The position numbers and the translations under genes are program-made. Below, piece after piece: positions 45,150 to 57,044 of a DNA stretch of 64,000 nt. Origin of the DNA: Physcia stellaris (taxonomy: Eukaryota > Ascomycota > Lecanoromycetes > Caliciales > Physciaceae). Every line of letters begins with the position of its first letter. Within the stretch, counting starts at the first letter, position 1. The stretch covers positions 62,001-126,000 of the forward strand of contig JABSSW010000052.1 in the NCBI GenBank assembly GCA_018902385.1, read 5' to 3'. The notes below the pieces were generated by a model. The model had not been told where the DNA came from and searched no databases. It was given only the letters and a program-made list of their open reading frames with translations.

Positions 45150-46919
45150 ATGGAATCCAATCAAACCAAACTTGAGTCGCCCGTCGCACCAGAGACACCG
45201 ACCTCGGTAGACTTTCCTGGTAAGAAGATACGCAAGCGCAACAAACCCAGTCTCAGCTGCGAGGCCTGCACCGTCAAAAAGACCAAATGCGATAGAGGCC
45301 GGCCTCATTGCTTGGCCTGCTTGAAGAGGAGGTCGTCATGTCAGTATTCCCAGCTTGCCGATCTGATAGAGGAGTCTCATCGCGCTCTGGGTATTGAAAG
45401 CCCGCGGAAGAAGCCCAAGCAGCAGCAGGCAGGAACTGCGGACCCCGCAACAATACATATCAGCCAGGATGGCAGCCGACCTGCGGAACGGATACAATCA
45501 CGGTCATCGACCGGATCTTCTCCCATACTGCTATCCAACATGCCCTTCTCGCACCCTACCGCGTCGAACCTCTTCAAGGCAGAGCATCCATTCAGCAACT
45601 ACTGGACTTTGGCCGGGGGGCTGGCTGAGGTTGTCGGGGTGCTGCCGAGCAAGGATCAGTCCGACATCCTGATCGCAAAGTACTTCGATGTAGTGGATCC
45701 AATATACCCAATGATAGACCAAGCAATGTTTCGACAAGACTACGAGCAGGTGTGGTCAATGCCTCCTTCGGAGCGTAAACATACAGACGGGTCCTTGATC
45801 GCTTTGATATTCGTCATGTTGGCAATGGGCACGCAGTTCGTTCCCCTACCGTCTCCGGATCAAAAGGAACAGACTGCCGAGTTCTATGTGTCCGCATCCC
45901 ATCAAGCGTTGCGGATGAGCTCATACCTTAGCCGGCCGTCTTTACGATCTATCGAGACGATGGTCTTAATCACGTATTTCCTCATGAACGACAATCACAG
46001 CTCTGATGCTTATTGCTTTGCGGGGATACTTATCCGCCAAGCGTACGCCTTAGGTCTGAATCGCGACCCCTCGCTCGTTGTACCCAATGCATATCCACCC
46101 GAGATGCAGCAACGGCGAAAACTTTGGCAAGCCGTCTTTCTCCAGGATACTTTCTTCACTATCATTTTGAAGCTTCCACCGACAGCAACACATACCGATG
46201 TACGTCTTGAGGATTTGGACGAGCGAGATCAGGATCCGAGTAAGAATGATGGCGCTAACGATATATCCTACATCCGTTCTTTTTGGACCCTCTGCAACAT
46301 TTGCCAGTCGAATCTCTGTACACCTCGATCGCTTTCTCTCCCCATCTCATCTACGGCCGAGGCCCGAACTCGTCTAGTCACCGATTTCGACAGGATCTAC
46401 TCCTCTTTCCCATTACCTTACCGTACATTCAACGAAGCTGCCGTCTGTGATTTAGCCCGGCGCAGCAAGCGCTTGGCGCGGCAGACCCTATTTCTTAACA
46501 GTAATTACTATCATTGTCTCATGTTGGTTTATGCGGACGAAAACGAAGAGATGACATTAGACCTTGAGGGTACGCTGAATTCGGCACATGAGGCAGTCAA
46601 TAGCTTCTTCCTTCTGCACACTCTCTTCGAAGATGAGGCAAGAGTGTGGTTCCATTTCCAACATCGAGCGTTCTCAGAGGCGGTCAGTTAGCTTTTCCCT
46701 TGTCGCTTTCGTTATAATTACGTCTTTACGTCTCAAGTCCTAACCTTGGTGCAGCTGGTTCTGGCGGAGCTGATCAAGAGCAAGCCTAAAGGCTTTTCGT
46801 CAATGGATCCGCTGTACATGCGGGCGAAGAACGATCTTCTGAGGATGATCGGAATCCTGCAACTCAGCAGTGAGACCGACGTCGTCAGTCGTACTAGGGT
46901 TGGTGTTTTGAGTAATTAG
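45150..46919 (+). CDS. Zn2Cys6 (Gal4-type) transcription factor
   Basis: Exons 45150-46682 and 46755-46919 encode 565 aa. The N-terminal cluster CEACTVKKTKCDRGRPHCLACLKRRSSC has C-x2-C-x6-C-x6-C-x2-C-x6-C spacing, preceded by the basic run KKIRKRNKP and followed by a linker with a bipartite basic stretch PRKKPKQQQ. The centre is the fungal-specific TF domain: FDVVDPIYPMIDQAMFRQDY, AYCFAGILIRQAYALGLNRDPS, and RRKLWQAVFLQDTFFTIILKLPP. A nuclear regulator of unknown targets. The length after the TF domain is short; the stop at 46917-46919 overlaps a good donor (TTAGTAAGT), so a further exon cannot be excluded. Divergent from the Rrn5-like gene. Confidence 0.88.
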
Positions 46920-49900
46920 TAAGTACCCGCCCGCTCTTGATCTGTTTACGTCCTCTTTCTCCAAGGTATTTTCCACGTTGCGGACCAGAGCCTTTGTCCG
47001 ATATCCTTTAGCTGGCCAGGAGTGTGGTGGATCTACGTTGCTGACTTCGACTATCTTCAGCCTGTAAGGAAGGGTCTACATTTTCCAGATCCAAGTCTGT
47101 ACATTTCCTGCACTTGAACTTGTGCATGGACCATTTCAACGGATCGAGGGAAATATATGTGGGGACCGTTTCAGCTTATCATTCCAGCATATGGCCACTG
47201 GGCCATGGATGAGCGATGCTTTCCCATAGGTGCGACTTCGTTTGGGGCCCCTATCCTCGTTGCCTTCCAAACTGAGCCGAGTTGCCAGCTACGCGGGAGC
47301 ATGCGAAATATCACCCTTTGGGGCCCCTTCCGCCACCATTCCGGGTACCTGACCCGCCTGAATTAACGAATGTGGAAAAAATAGATCCAAGGTACAATAC
47401 AAATCTTCTCTTGTCACATGACATGTTCAAGGAGAAGGTATCGAAACTTTTAGCGTTCGATAGAGAATTTTAAAGGTGTACATTTGTTGCTTTCTTTCCC
47501 TCTCTCTACATGTGGATAAAACGGAGATGTAACTTGCCTCCATTCTTTGACCGCAGTTCCAACAGGTTCCTTCCGCAACCTGTAATTGAGGAAATCCTTC
47601 GCCGTCATAATATTCTTTACCGCCGGACGCCCAGCCGCGTCTTTGATAGATGTTCCCTCCGCACGCCGTGTTCCTGTTCCTTTCTTGTATTCAATCGATC
47701 TGCCGCACTCCCTCATCCCGTCTCATTGGCGCAACCGTTCAGTATGAGGTCTTCCTTAACTTCAAACCTGTTACTAGAGCTCATCAGTAACGCGTTGGCT
47801 AGAGAGACATCTCGATCTCGGGTGGACTCGAAATTTCCCAGCAACGCGCACCCTCAAGATCTCAACCCAAAGGTCCGGAAACATTGAGACAGCTCTATAC
47901 AGAAATCGGTATTGCACCACCCAAGCGTTTCATGCGAATGGGCCAAAGAGGAACGGTAGCGAACAAGCCTTATAGTGCTGGCCTAGACAATTATCCGGAT
48001 TCCAGATATCCCACAATCTTTACCCATGTACAGCGGACCACATTGCCCTTTCGGCAGACATTGAAACTGCGTGGGTGGGAACACCGCCGCAGAGCGTATC
48101 TCTTGGCTTGTTCACTGGGCCATCAGATCTGTGAGTCTTCTAAAAAGGACCTCAATGAGCGACAAAAGCTTGTGCTAATGCTCAAGTGGATGGCTCATGG
48201 CAACGTCAACTCCGCTCAACGACAATAGGGACGACAGAACCTATTAAAACCCCTCGAAATCATCGACATCAACGGAAGTTAGCAATGATATCTAGGTGAT
48301 GGCTTATAGCGATGGTAGCACTACGTCGGGTGAGCTGTATACCAATGTGGTCACCGTTGCTGGAGTCACCTTCGCGAGGCAAGCCGTAGAGGTTGCAGAA
48401 TTTATTTCGAGAATCCGTATTTTGAGGGCTATCTGGGACTAGGTCACGATTCAGTGGATCAAGGTGAGCCCTTAGCTATCCAAAAACCGCCTTCTCGACA
48501 AAATCTGAATTCTTTCCGACTATGACACTTCCCGGACAGTCGTAAAGGCACCACTAAGCACGCATAGTGCAAGCTAGGAAACAGAAGACCTCTTTCTCAA
48601 ACATCGTATCATCACTAAACGCACCTCTATTCACACGTCTCTAAACCACCACCATCCCGGCTCCTACGACTTTGGTTTCATTTACCACACAAAGTAAACG
48701 GGCGAGCTTTCCTTTCATGAGTCTCTACGACCAACGGTCAGTTCAAAGCTGGTGGGTTGTAAACGCTACGAGGGTGAGTGTAGGCTCCAATGCAACAGCG
48801 TCCCTCTTCAGCGAAGGTTTGAAAACCATCGTCACCACAGGGGCTAGCTTCTTACTACTGCCGCAGATGTACGTAGATATGTGCTACAGAAGCGCACACT
48901 TTGTGGCGATCGATCCGTATCAATATCACACCTTCCTGTGCATTAAGACACCGTCAGATCTTAGGTTGCAGAATAAATTTTATGAGAGCACCATCCGGGG
49001 AAGCTGATGGCTGCTGCGAGTGTCAACCAAACAATTTAATCTGCTCTGGTGGGATTTTAGGCTAATGTTTTTTCTGCAGCATGCTACAGGACTTTTGAAT
49101 ATTTGGGGCCCATCTGAGGTAAGAACGACTAGGCGAGCTTTATCATTGGCAACTATTCATGCTATATCCATTCTGGCAGCGCTGACGCCGCTCAGATCTT
49201 CGCAATGGATACCGAGCCTCAAGCGTGCCGCCAAAAGGTTGGGATCAGAATTGGACATTGAGCCAATCAACATCTCATCACGCCCGAGTAACATTTGCGG
49301 TCATGGGATCAGACTCTGCTGCGTACTCTGCCTCGAATTGAGGGGTTGTGGGGGCAGCACAATGGACGAGTCGCAATCTCTGGTTTTTGAGGCCTCGGGC
49401 CATCTTGATATTCTTTTTAAGCGTGAGTTTTCCGTAAGGAAGAAGATCTTCACCGTTAACAAAACGGCATTCGCGCCGCTTACCCCTCACCAGAACTCCA
49501 GCAACGTCAGCAAATATCCCTTTTCTGAGTGAAGGTCACTGGACGTCCTTCTGGTGTGGGAGAGCGCGGATTGAGGCTGTCTAGCGGAGAAAGAATCCAA
49601 AGGAGCTGCCGAAGAAACGAAAAGGCGGGAAAGCGCAACTGCGCAGTTGATTGAAAACCGGTCAGCAGCCTCCTCCGTGGTAGGGGAGAGATCGAAGCCA
49701 GAGTCCTTGTGAGCGGTTTACGAGCAACCAAAGTCAAACCTTGGATTCCCCTAGACTTCGTGATGCTAGACTGTAGTCCGTCGCCAGCATTTCTTTTTAT
49801 CCCGCGAGGGCTGATGAAGGTTGAGAGCTCACTGATAGGTAATTTGAGTGCATAAGAGGATCACCGTTTAAGATAAATCTGACAATAACCAAAGGGAGCT

Positions 49901-50119
49901 TTACCATCTTCTGCTCGAACTAAAACCGGCCGAGCTCCACGTGAAATTTATCACTTCAAAAGCCTCGCATCAAATCCTCCAACGTGATAGGTTTCCTCAC
50001 AGCACTAGTAAAATAGGTGTAAGCAGATCCTTCAAGCCAGCAAAGAAGCACCAGTTAAAGTACGGAGAAGAGCTTAATAGGATGGCTTAATATGAACGGA
50101 AGGTGTTCGGAAGGTGGAC
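46920..50119. other. Gene-poor 3.2-kb stretch
   Basis: The largest region here without a credible gene. Open frames at 47510-47887, 47884-48228, 48672-49007 and 49020-49532 are short, begin with weak or non-ATG starts and show no domain or splice structure that I recognise. TTTGGGGCCCCT occurs at 47242-47253 and again at 47317-47328. The stretch may hold a lineage-specific gene, a non-coding RNA or relics of old elements. No terminal repeats or transposase motifs seen. Confidence 0.45.
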
Positions 50120-53100
50120 TCACTTTGAGAACCCTTCATGAAAGCTGACCCACACTTTCTTCAAGTCTGTCTTGACAATCGCTTTTGCCTCTAGCTCGCC
50201 TCCTTCTCCTGATACTGCTCTAGCTTCACTGATGATTCGCCCAAAGAAGTCACGTTTTACCGTTCCGGACTTAGACTTCTTCTCGTCAGTGGCCGAACCA
50301 AACTTCAAGCTTTGAACCTTCAAGGCTTCCTCTGGATCAGAACCACCTCCAGCCAGATACCGAGCCTGGCTTGCTTCTGCGCTCTGTCGGATGAGGTATT
50401 TCTGATATTCCTGATCCAGAGCTTGGCGAATGGCATATTTGACAGGCGCAGCAGCGTTCTGACCAGTCAGCGCAGCAGTCTCGAAGGTGCTGAGGCTGTC
50501 GATAGGGCTGTGTCGCATGGTCAGTGACGTTGTAAGAAAGCTGGCAGAAGGAGATAACGAGGAAACAAATGTACTTACGGCTCCATACGGTACACGTAGC
50601 TAGCTGTGCCACCGAATGCCTCTTCCACCCTATTTCGTTCAAACTGAACACCGACAGCACCCATTACATTCACCGCGCGTTCGAGCATGGCCTTCTCGGT
50701 GTCCCTCCGGACACTTACCATGCCCTTCTGCTCACTACTACCGCCTACGACGATAGGCTTGATATTTGGAGTCAACAGACGATTAACATGGGGCACTAGG
50801 TCTGTTGAGATGTCCTCAGGCGACTTGAAGGATCTGAAAAGGGGAATCGAGAGAGCGGATTGGATGCCTTGCAAGACCGCTCTATTCTGCTTGAGGATCT
50901 CGGAGGCTTCGTAATCCGCTCTAGGCCCCGAGAATGGAAGTGGTTCTTCTTGAGTTTCCTCATCCCAGCGCTTCTGGTCTTCAGCTGGATAATGCTTTGC
51001 GGGCGATGCGAATAGATGATGGAATCCAAGCGTAGATTGAGAAAGGTATCCAGACAGCTCCCATTCCTGTCCTGAATGGACCTTTAGCGAAAGACAGTCG
51101 TGGAAATGCAACCATTCATATGCAGCATTTGGTTTAGTAAGATACGTGTCGTCCTGGAAAGGCTGTGAAGGATAAGCAGCAAAGCAGTCTGTTATGATTC
51201 GGTCTGTCTCACCGCTCATATCAGCGATCTCTCGTAAGCGGTCGATAGCCCTCTGCTTCCCAGCCTCGGACACTCCAGCTGAGTCTCCAGGCGAACCTCT
51301 CGCGTCAACATCCACTAATGCTGATGCCGCTGGTTTGGGAAATCCGGCGCCTTCTTGAAAGACACGCTCGACCACTTCTCTGGCACCACCGCGGCCAATT
51401 CCTCGTGCTGAACCTCCACCATGAGATAAAGTTTCGAGCATATTCTTCTCGACCCAAGTCCGAGTCAATCTGGCAGTCTTGATTGCAGAAGAGGCCTCCA
51501 TGGTCCTTAACTTCAGGGCTACCCATTGTCCAACAACCAAGATGCCACGCATGTCGCCTTCCCCAGTATTGGTGGAGCCGAATCGGGTTTCTCTCCGGTT
51601 GCTGATGCCCCAAGAGGCTTCACATAACCGCCTCACACCATCGCCATCGCAAGCTATGCCCTCTTTCTCGAACACTGATCTTAGCCGTGCAACTACCTTA
51701 TCAAGAGGCGGTCTGCGGATATGGATTATCTCAGCCATGGACGAGGTTCGAAGAGGTCGCAACGAAGGATGATATACGTCGTTGCAGATCAGTATCATCG
51801 GTCGCAGCAGCCGGAAGCGATCACCCTTCTTCTGTCTTTTAATGGACGTACTTCCAGATGATGTTCCTATGGTAGGGGAGTTCTTCGAGTCCAGGGTAAC
51901 TAGGTCCATCAAGGCTTTGATGAATCCTCCTTCGCCACCACCGCCGCCCCCAACAACACCATCGACCTCGTCTACAACCACGCAAACAGGTCGACCGGCG
52001 TTTCGAACGGTTCCGGTATCACTTCTTGTGTTGACGCCCTTCACGTTCTCAGTCCCTACAATGTCTCGTATGCGACCTTTGACGACGTCCCTACTCCTCT
52101 CGTCGCTTGCATTGATCTCCACAACCTCATAGCCTGCCTGCTTGGCGCAGACGTGGGCCAGTGTCGTCTTCCCCAAGCCAGGAGGCCCTGCAAGTAGCAT
52201 TATCTTTCGATGGGCACGTTCGTCGGATCTTTCTTCGAAATTCTTCACTTTTTGCTTTGGTCTATCTGACCCAGGAAATACGATCGGATCCCAACCTTTG
52301 AGCCATCGCAGCACTGTACGATGAGTCCGCTCATCGCCAACAAGGTCTGTAAATTTTCGTGCTCGGTATTTCTCCGTCCACAGCATTGACCGAGGATGTC
52401 TGCCACTCTTTGTAAGCTTCGGGTGCTCAATGGATGGTCGAGGGACATCGAATTGCTCAGTTGAGTTTCGCTCTTTATGATCCTCGTTAGCGGCTTGATC
52501 CAGCAGAAGGTGAATATCGATGCCATAGTAGCTTTTTTGGGCCCTGCCGGATTTTGTGGCAGAGCGACCAGCGATCAATTGCTCGTAGGTCACAGGAGCC
52601 TGGACACTTTTGTTTCGAACACTGTAGACTTTGCCAGAAGCTGTTCGGAGACGGTAGAGATTCTGATTCGAGGTGTTTATGTCTTGGGAACTCAACTCTG
52701 GCTCGATACTCCGCGGATTCTGAGACTCGGTAGTTTCTAGTGACGAAGAGGTCGCAGATGATCTCTCTAGAGGTACTGGCGGAGTCGTGCTCTCAGTATC
52801 CGCTTTAGCTTGCCAATGCTTCTTGAACACTGAGCGGCCCAGTCGCGGCAGCTCTACGGCCAAACTTGGCTCATTTTCGGCTTCATGACATGTGGTACCG
52901 CCATTGCGTGACCCGCCGTACTCCTCTTGAGCTTTAACCAGAAGACTATTTTCCTCTCGAAGTTGGTCAGGATCTCCCGTCTCAGACCAACCAGTCTCAG
53001 AACGCCTTTTCTTGGCTGGACGCAAGAGTTCGTTTGGCAGTGGTCGTTTGCGGATTTCTAGTGCGATTGGTGGTTGAGCTGGCGAGGAGCTTGGGGGATA

Positions 53101-53127
53101 TGCCACCGGTGAGGATATCAGGGGCAT
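50120..53127 (-). CDS. CTF18: Alternative clamp-loader large subunit Ctf18
   Basis: Exons 53127-50579 and 50507-50120 join as MEP|PIDSLSTFET, 978 aa. Ctf18 replaces Rfc1 in the Ctf18-RFC clamp loader (with Dcc1 and Ctf8), acting in sister-chromatid cohesion and the replication checkpoint. Visible: disordered N-terminus with basic patches, the conserved MLWTEKYRARKFTDLVGDE before the AAA+ core, Walker A LLAGPPGLGKTT (about 311-322), EINASDERSRDVVKGRI, Walker B VCVVVDEVDGV, and a long C-terminal collar and extension ending KVWVSFHEGFSK, the Ctf8/Dcc1-binding tail. The first in-frame ATG is 53127; open codons before it lack ATG. MCB-type boxes lie about 90-110 bp upstream. Confidence 0.94.
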
Positions 53128-53557
53128 TTTGCGATGAACTTCTCGAGGTATTTCAGTTGTTAGGATCGATGGACATGGAGTTGGAGGTTGAAAGTACGTG
53201 TCTGTACTGTACACGCGACCCGCGACTTCACGCGTTCGTACTCGTACTAAAGGAGTTTAGCTGCCTCTGCTGCCAAGAAGCCGGGGCTCTAACCGTTTTG
53301 ATGACTTTGCGATAGACGGCCCGCTCTGGTTCCCTGAGTTGGTGCGACAGCGTCACCAAGCGTAACTTGTTATTACCAGCGTCTTGCTTCCTTGCTTGGG
53401 GAAATCCCTTGCGTCGGTTTGAGACACAGTCTAGAATGTATAATTTCTACCTCGTCCATGGCGACCTCGTTCCCGGATGGGCAATTACTCTCCGCCAAAC
53501 CGGTTGCACTCCTACTATTACGATTTTGCCTACAACCCCAAGGGCCCATTCCGTCTA
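53128..53557. promoter_or_regulatory. Divergent promoter region of Ctf18 and the BTB gene, with MCB-like boxes
   Basis: 430 bp between starts at 53127 (minus) and 53558 (plus). ACGCGT at 53230-53235 is an exact MluI cell-cycle box; ACGCGA at 53213-53218 is a near match. Control by an MBF-type factor is inferred from the known G1/S expression of replication genes in fungi. Confidence 0.5.
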
Positions 53558-54323
53558 ATGGCAAACGGCAACATTGGTGATGTCAATGCTAAGACCTTCG
53601 CTGCGTAAGTTGATGGCCTTGTCTAGAGACACAGACACAGACAATCTGCGTGAGTGTGTATACTAATGCGACTTCTCTAGGCTTCTCTCTGGCCCCTTGA
53701 TGGAAGTATTCGTGGGAGCGGACCGACGACACTGGACTTTGCATCATAATCTACTGTGCTATCATTCCGACTTTTTCGAGGATCATTGTGCGAAAGACGG
53801 CAAGAGCAAAAGCGGTAAACTTGAATTGCCCGATGACGACCCGAGGGCATTTGAGCTGCTGGTCAAATGGCTTTACCAGGGCAAGCTTGACGATGTCGCC
53901 GATATGCCACTAGAAAAGAAATGGGAGTACGCGGATACCTGTCAAAGGCTCTACGTCCTTTGCGACCGGATCAATCTACCTCAACTTAAGAACCATGCTA
54001 TTGACCAATTCCGAAAGGGATGCTTCGGGTCAGGGCTTGTGCCAGGTCCGGAAGAGATGAAACCAGTTTACGAACACACACCTCCATCTTCGCCTTTTCG
54101 CAAGCTCATCAGTAGAATTGCAGCACGACAGATTATGGATCCCGAAAGCGATAATACTGCGGAGACGTATAAGCTGTGTTTCGAAAGTAGCCCAGACTTT
54201 GCTATTGATGTCGTCAACGCGATCAGAGAGGGTTCTGGATGCAAGCTCTTCGATGACCCTACCGAAGAAGTCGGTTGCATCTACCATGAACATGAGAACG
54301 GGCAGCGCTGTGACCATAAATGA
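53558..54323 (+). CDS. BTB/POZ-domain protein, fungal type
   Basis: Two exons (53558-53604, 53681-54323) encode 229 aa. The BTB fold spans about residues 17-125: LLSGPLMEVFVGADRRHWTLHHNLLCYHSDFFEDH, DDDPRAFELLVKWLYQGKLDD, and LYVLCDRINLPQLKNHAIDQF. The remainder, with a PVYEHTPPSSPFRKLISRIAARQI segment, resembles the C-terminal half of stand-alone fungal BTB proteins (large family in Pezizomycotina, mostly of unknown role; some may be Cul3 adaptors). The last residues are Cys/His-rich (CIYHEHENGQRCDHK) but do not form a known finger. Start MANGNIGDV is the first ATG in frame. Divergent from Ctf18. Confidence 0.86.
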
Positions 54324-54851
54324 AATTGAGACAGATTGTAACATCGATTCCATTGGCTCCAGAGACAACATGTGAGGAACGTACTACATGGGATGCGAGC
54401 AGCCCAGAATACCTACGGAACGTATTCCACTTAGGCAAGCGCACGGCACTGCAGCCAGTTGTGTTGAATCCTTCGAACGTCAGAGGATCATCCACGGTTA
54501 CTAAGGCCGGATTTACCTTATTCCTTAAACAGGCACGGCTGAGATCTTTAGTCAGGGCCTGGGCCTGAAGATCGATCTTGCTTTGAAAGCGATTTCTTCG
54601 TACGTACAGCACTCCCTTCATTCTGGTTTCGCATTATCAATCAACTTCTAGTGCCGCTTAATAATAATGGTTTCTTCGGCACAATTTTCATCCGCCTCCA
54701 GTCTGCCATTTCAGTTACATGCACGAAGGGAGATCTGGCATTTCGTGGTATTAGTAATCCAATAGAGCCTACAAAGGAGCGCCATTCTTCAAACCACGAG
54801 ATATCTTCAGCTAGTTCCATTGCTTCTTCAACTTACAACCTCATCACAACC
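54324..54851. other. Intergenic, upstream region of the GST gene
   Basis: 528 bp between same-strand genes. Nothing beyond presumed 3' UTR and promoter sequence is recognised; the frames 54259-54621 (minus) and 54320-54568 (plus) lack recognisable content. Confidence 0.4.
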
Positions 54852-55579
54852 ATGTCTCAACCCATTATTCTTTACGGCCATGCCTCTCCCAGTCCCAACC
54901 CTTGGAAGGTAGCAATCATCCTCGAAGAACTCCACATTGAATACAAGATGGAGTTCGTCAGCGCCGTCAAGAGTCCTCCTTACATCGAGAAGAATCCTAA
55001 TGGCCGGTAGGATCGCCACCATCATAATTCTACGTAGCGACTGCTTTCTGAATCTATTTTCTCAACAGTGTACCTGCCATCGAAGATCCCAACACTGGCA
55101 TAACATTGTGGGAGTCTGGCGCAATTATCGAATATCTCGTTGACATGTATGATAAAGATTCGAATCTGGACATCACCACGATGCCTGAGAAATACCATCT
55201 CAAGCAATTCCTCCATTTCCAGATGTCTGGTCAAGGGCCTTACTTTGGTCAGGCTTCCTGGTTCACCAATTTTCATCCAGAGAAGGTACCTTCGGCGATT
55301 GAACGCTATCAAAATGAAGCAAAGCGCGTGACCAAAGTCTTGGATGCGGTTTTGAGGAAGAATGGAGACGGCTACCTTGTTGGTGGTAAATGCACTTACG
55401 CAGATCTGAGTTTTGTTACGTGGGCACAGTCGACCCAATACTTCATGAAAGGCGACGACTTCGACTTTGCCAAAGAGTGCCCGAATTACGATGCTTGGAT
55501 GAAAAGCTTGGTAGCAAGACCCATGGTGAAGAAGGTGCTCGCTGACCGCGATGCTGTCATCGCAGCTAATAAGCACTGA
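54852..55579 (+). CDS. Glutathione S-transferase, fungal Ure2/GTT-like class
   Basis: Exons 54852-55006 and 55069-55579 encode 221 aa, with the N-terminal thioredoxin-fold and C-terminal helical domains of soluble GSTs. N-domain: IILYGHASPSPNPWKVAIILEELHIEYKMEF, NPNGRVPAIEDPNTG (the cis-Pro loop, across the intron), and WESGAIIEYLVDMYD (glutathione-binding ES pair). C-domain: YLVGGKCTYADLSFVTWAQ, the conserved N-capping ADL segment. The Ure2-like class usually conjugates glutathione or acts as a peroxidase; the exact substrate is unknown. No prion-like N-terminus is present. The start MSQPIILYG is conserved in type. Confidence 0.93.
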
Positions 55580-55829
55580 AGTTGAAGACTGCAAAAGCAA
55601 ATGGAGCTCTGCACCTCGAAACGTGCTCTGCAGTCTTTGTTGGGGTTTATTGTAGGCAATTGCAATTGAGTATGACAGTTATTTCGGAGTTGTACTTCGG
55701 CACTATCATACCCTGAGTTTCTTTAAATTTTTCAGATGTGTTTGTCGGTTCGCTAAACGCAAAGTTGCTCCTGAAAGATCATCCATACTTAGTAAGTATG
55801 GAGGTACGATTATCACCTGCAGAATATTC
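55580..55829. other. Short intergenic stretch after the GST gene
   Basis: 250 bp with the GST 3' UTR. CATACTTAGTAAGTATG at about 55785-55801 is a near-perfect palindrome. No gene. Confidence 0.4.
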
Positions 55830-56200
55830 TCAATGTTGAAATGCCTGTCTCTCTAAACTAGCCGCAATCGGCTTTCTCATTTCTTCGAGGAGAGGCTTGG
55901 GGATACTTTCCATGCTCTGCACTGTATCAGAATCCTTACTCTCTATCTCAAGAAGGCCTTTGAAGTATTCCTGTTCGACGCAAATCTGGTTGGCCTAGTT
56001 ATGTTTATCAATATTCATCGCAAAGCGTTCAGCCGCTTTAACCTACCGCCTCCTTATATCGTGTAGTAGGTGATCAAAGCCAATGGACGCGTATAGAGCT
56101 CTTCTGAAGATATGAGTCTGTATATGTCAGGAAGAGAAAATACTTGTTACCTTAAACGGCTCTAAAGCGTGTTTCAACAAGATAGCTCCAATGCTCTAGG
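55830..56200 (-). pseudogene. Possible coding remnant (unknown family)
   Basis: Minus-strand 55994-55830 is open for 54 codons to a TGA after a good AACTAG acceptor, with amphipathic, coding-like sequence (NQICVEQEYFKGLLEIE, then KPLLEEMRKPI). Further upstream, other frames hold the peptides LLKHALEPFK and RRALYASIGFDHLLHDI next to splice-like sequences, but I cannot join the pieces in phase. This is either a decayed gene whose 5' part is lost, or chance. No family recognised. It abuts the ADH pseudogene on the other strand. Confidence 0.3.
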
Positions 56201-56230
56201 CGCGTTCCAAGTTCTTCGGAAGTCAAAGGA

Positions 56231-57044
56231 GGCCAGAAGTCAGATTATGGGATCCTTTGCATGACGCCTAAAGCGAAACGCCTCATGGATGGTGAATGCG
56301 TAGTTCGACGTGGGCCAAAATGGCAATTGCCTTTAGAGAGTGTACATGCGCTGAATGGAGAGCTACTATTGGGAGAAACGAGGTATAGTCCAGGCGATCT
56401 GTGCTGGATGAGTGCTTGCATGGTTCTTTGTGTAAGGCTCGATAAAGTTGGGTTTCGAAAAGGCGAGACAGTCCTTGTCGTCCCTTCGACTGGCCGTTTC
56501 GGAGATGCAGGCGTGAAGGTTGCTCTAGCGATGGGGGCGAAGTGGTTGCCATGGGGCGCAATGAGGTGACATTACAGAGATTAATGAAGACATTCGGAAA
56601 AGAAAGGTTGTCAACGGTCAAGATTAGTGGGGATGTCGAGGTCGATCGAAAGAATTTGGCAGTGGCCGCGCCCAGAAAGGCTGAAGTTTTTCTGGACCTC
56701 TCGCCACCCATGGCAGCAATAATTCGTATTTTCGAGCCGCGATGGAGACGTTGAAAGCCTGGGGCAGGATGGTCCCCATGGCTGGGATTCTTAGCAATGT
56801 TGAATTAAATTACCAACAGATCCAAAGGAAAGATTGGAGGGTTCAAGGGAGATCAATGTTCGGTCGAGAGCAGGCTGTAAGAGCCTTCAAGCTGGTTGAA
56901 GGCAGGCTGCTTGAGGTGAGACAGGAGGCAGTCATCAAGAGCCAGGTCTTTGGTCTTGAGGCTGTCGATGAAGCAATGGCAATGATGGTGGAGCTGGCAA
57001 GTTGGGGAACAAATGTTGTAATAGAACCATATCAATGGGCATGA
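56231..57044 (+). pseudogene. Zinc-type alcohol dehydrogenase pseudogene
   Basis: Three overlapping reading-frame pieces together resemble the middle and end of a medium-chain alcohol dehydrogenase: PLESVHALNGELLLGE, a Rossmann region GETVLVVPSTGRFGDAGVKVALAMGA in one frame (to about 56555), VVAMGRNEVTLQRLMKTFG in the next (56542-56754), and METLKAWGRMVPMAGI to the end in a third (56742-57044). At least two clear frameshifts (near 56555 and 56735) and probably two more near 56290 and 56330 separate them. The catalytic-zinc N-terminal third is absent or unrecognisable. No introns explain the shifts. The remnant ends in a normal TGA at 57044. Confidence 0.82.

Noticed and set aside
47510-48228. 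Two adjoining plus-strand frames as one spliced gene
   Set aside because: They overlap at ATTGA without a phase-compatible intron and have random-looking composition.
49020-49532. 170-codon plus-strand frame
   Set aside because: Begins at GTG, has a Cys-rich patch but no family, and no splice or promoter support.
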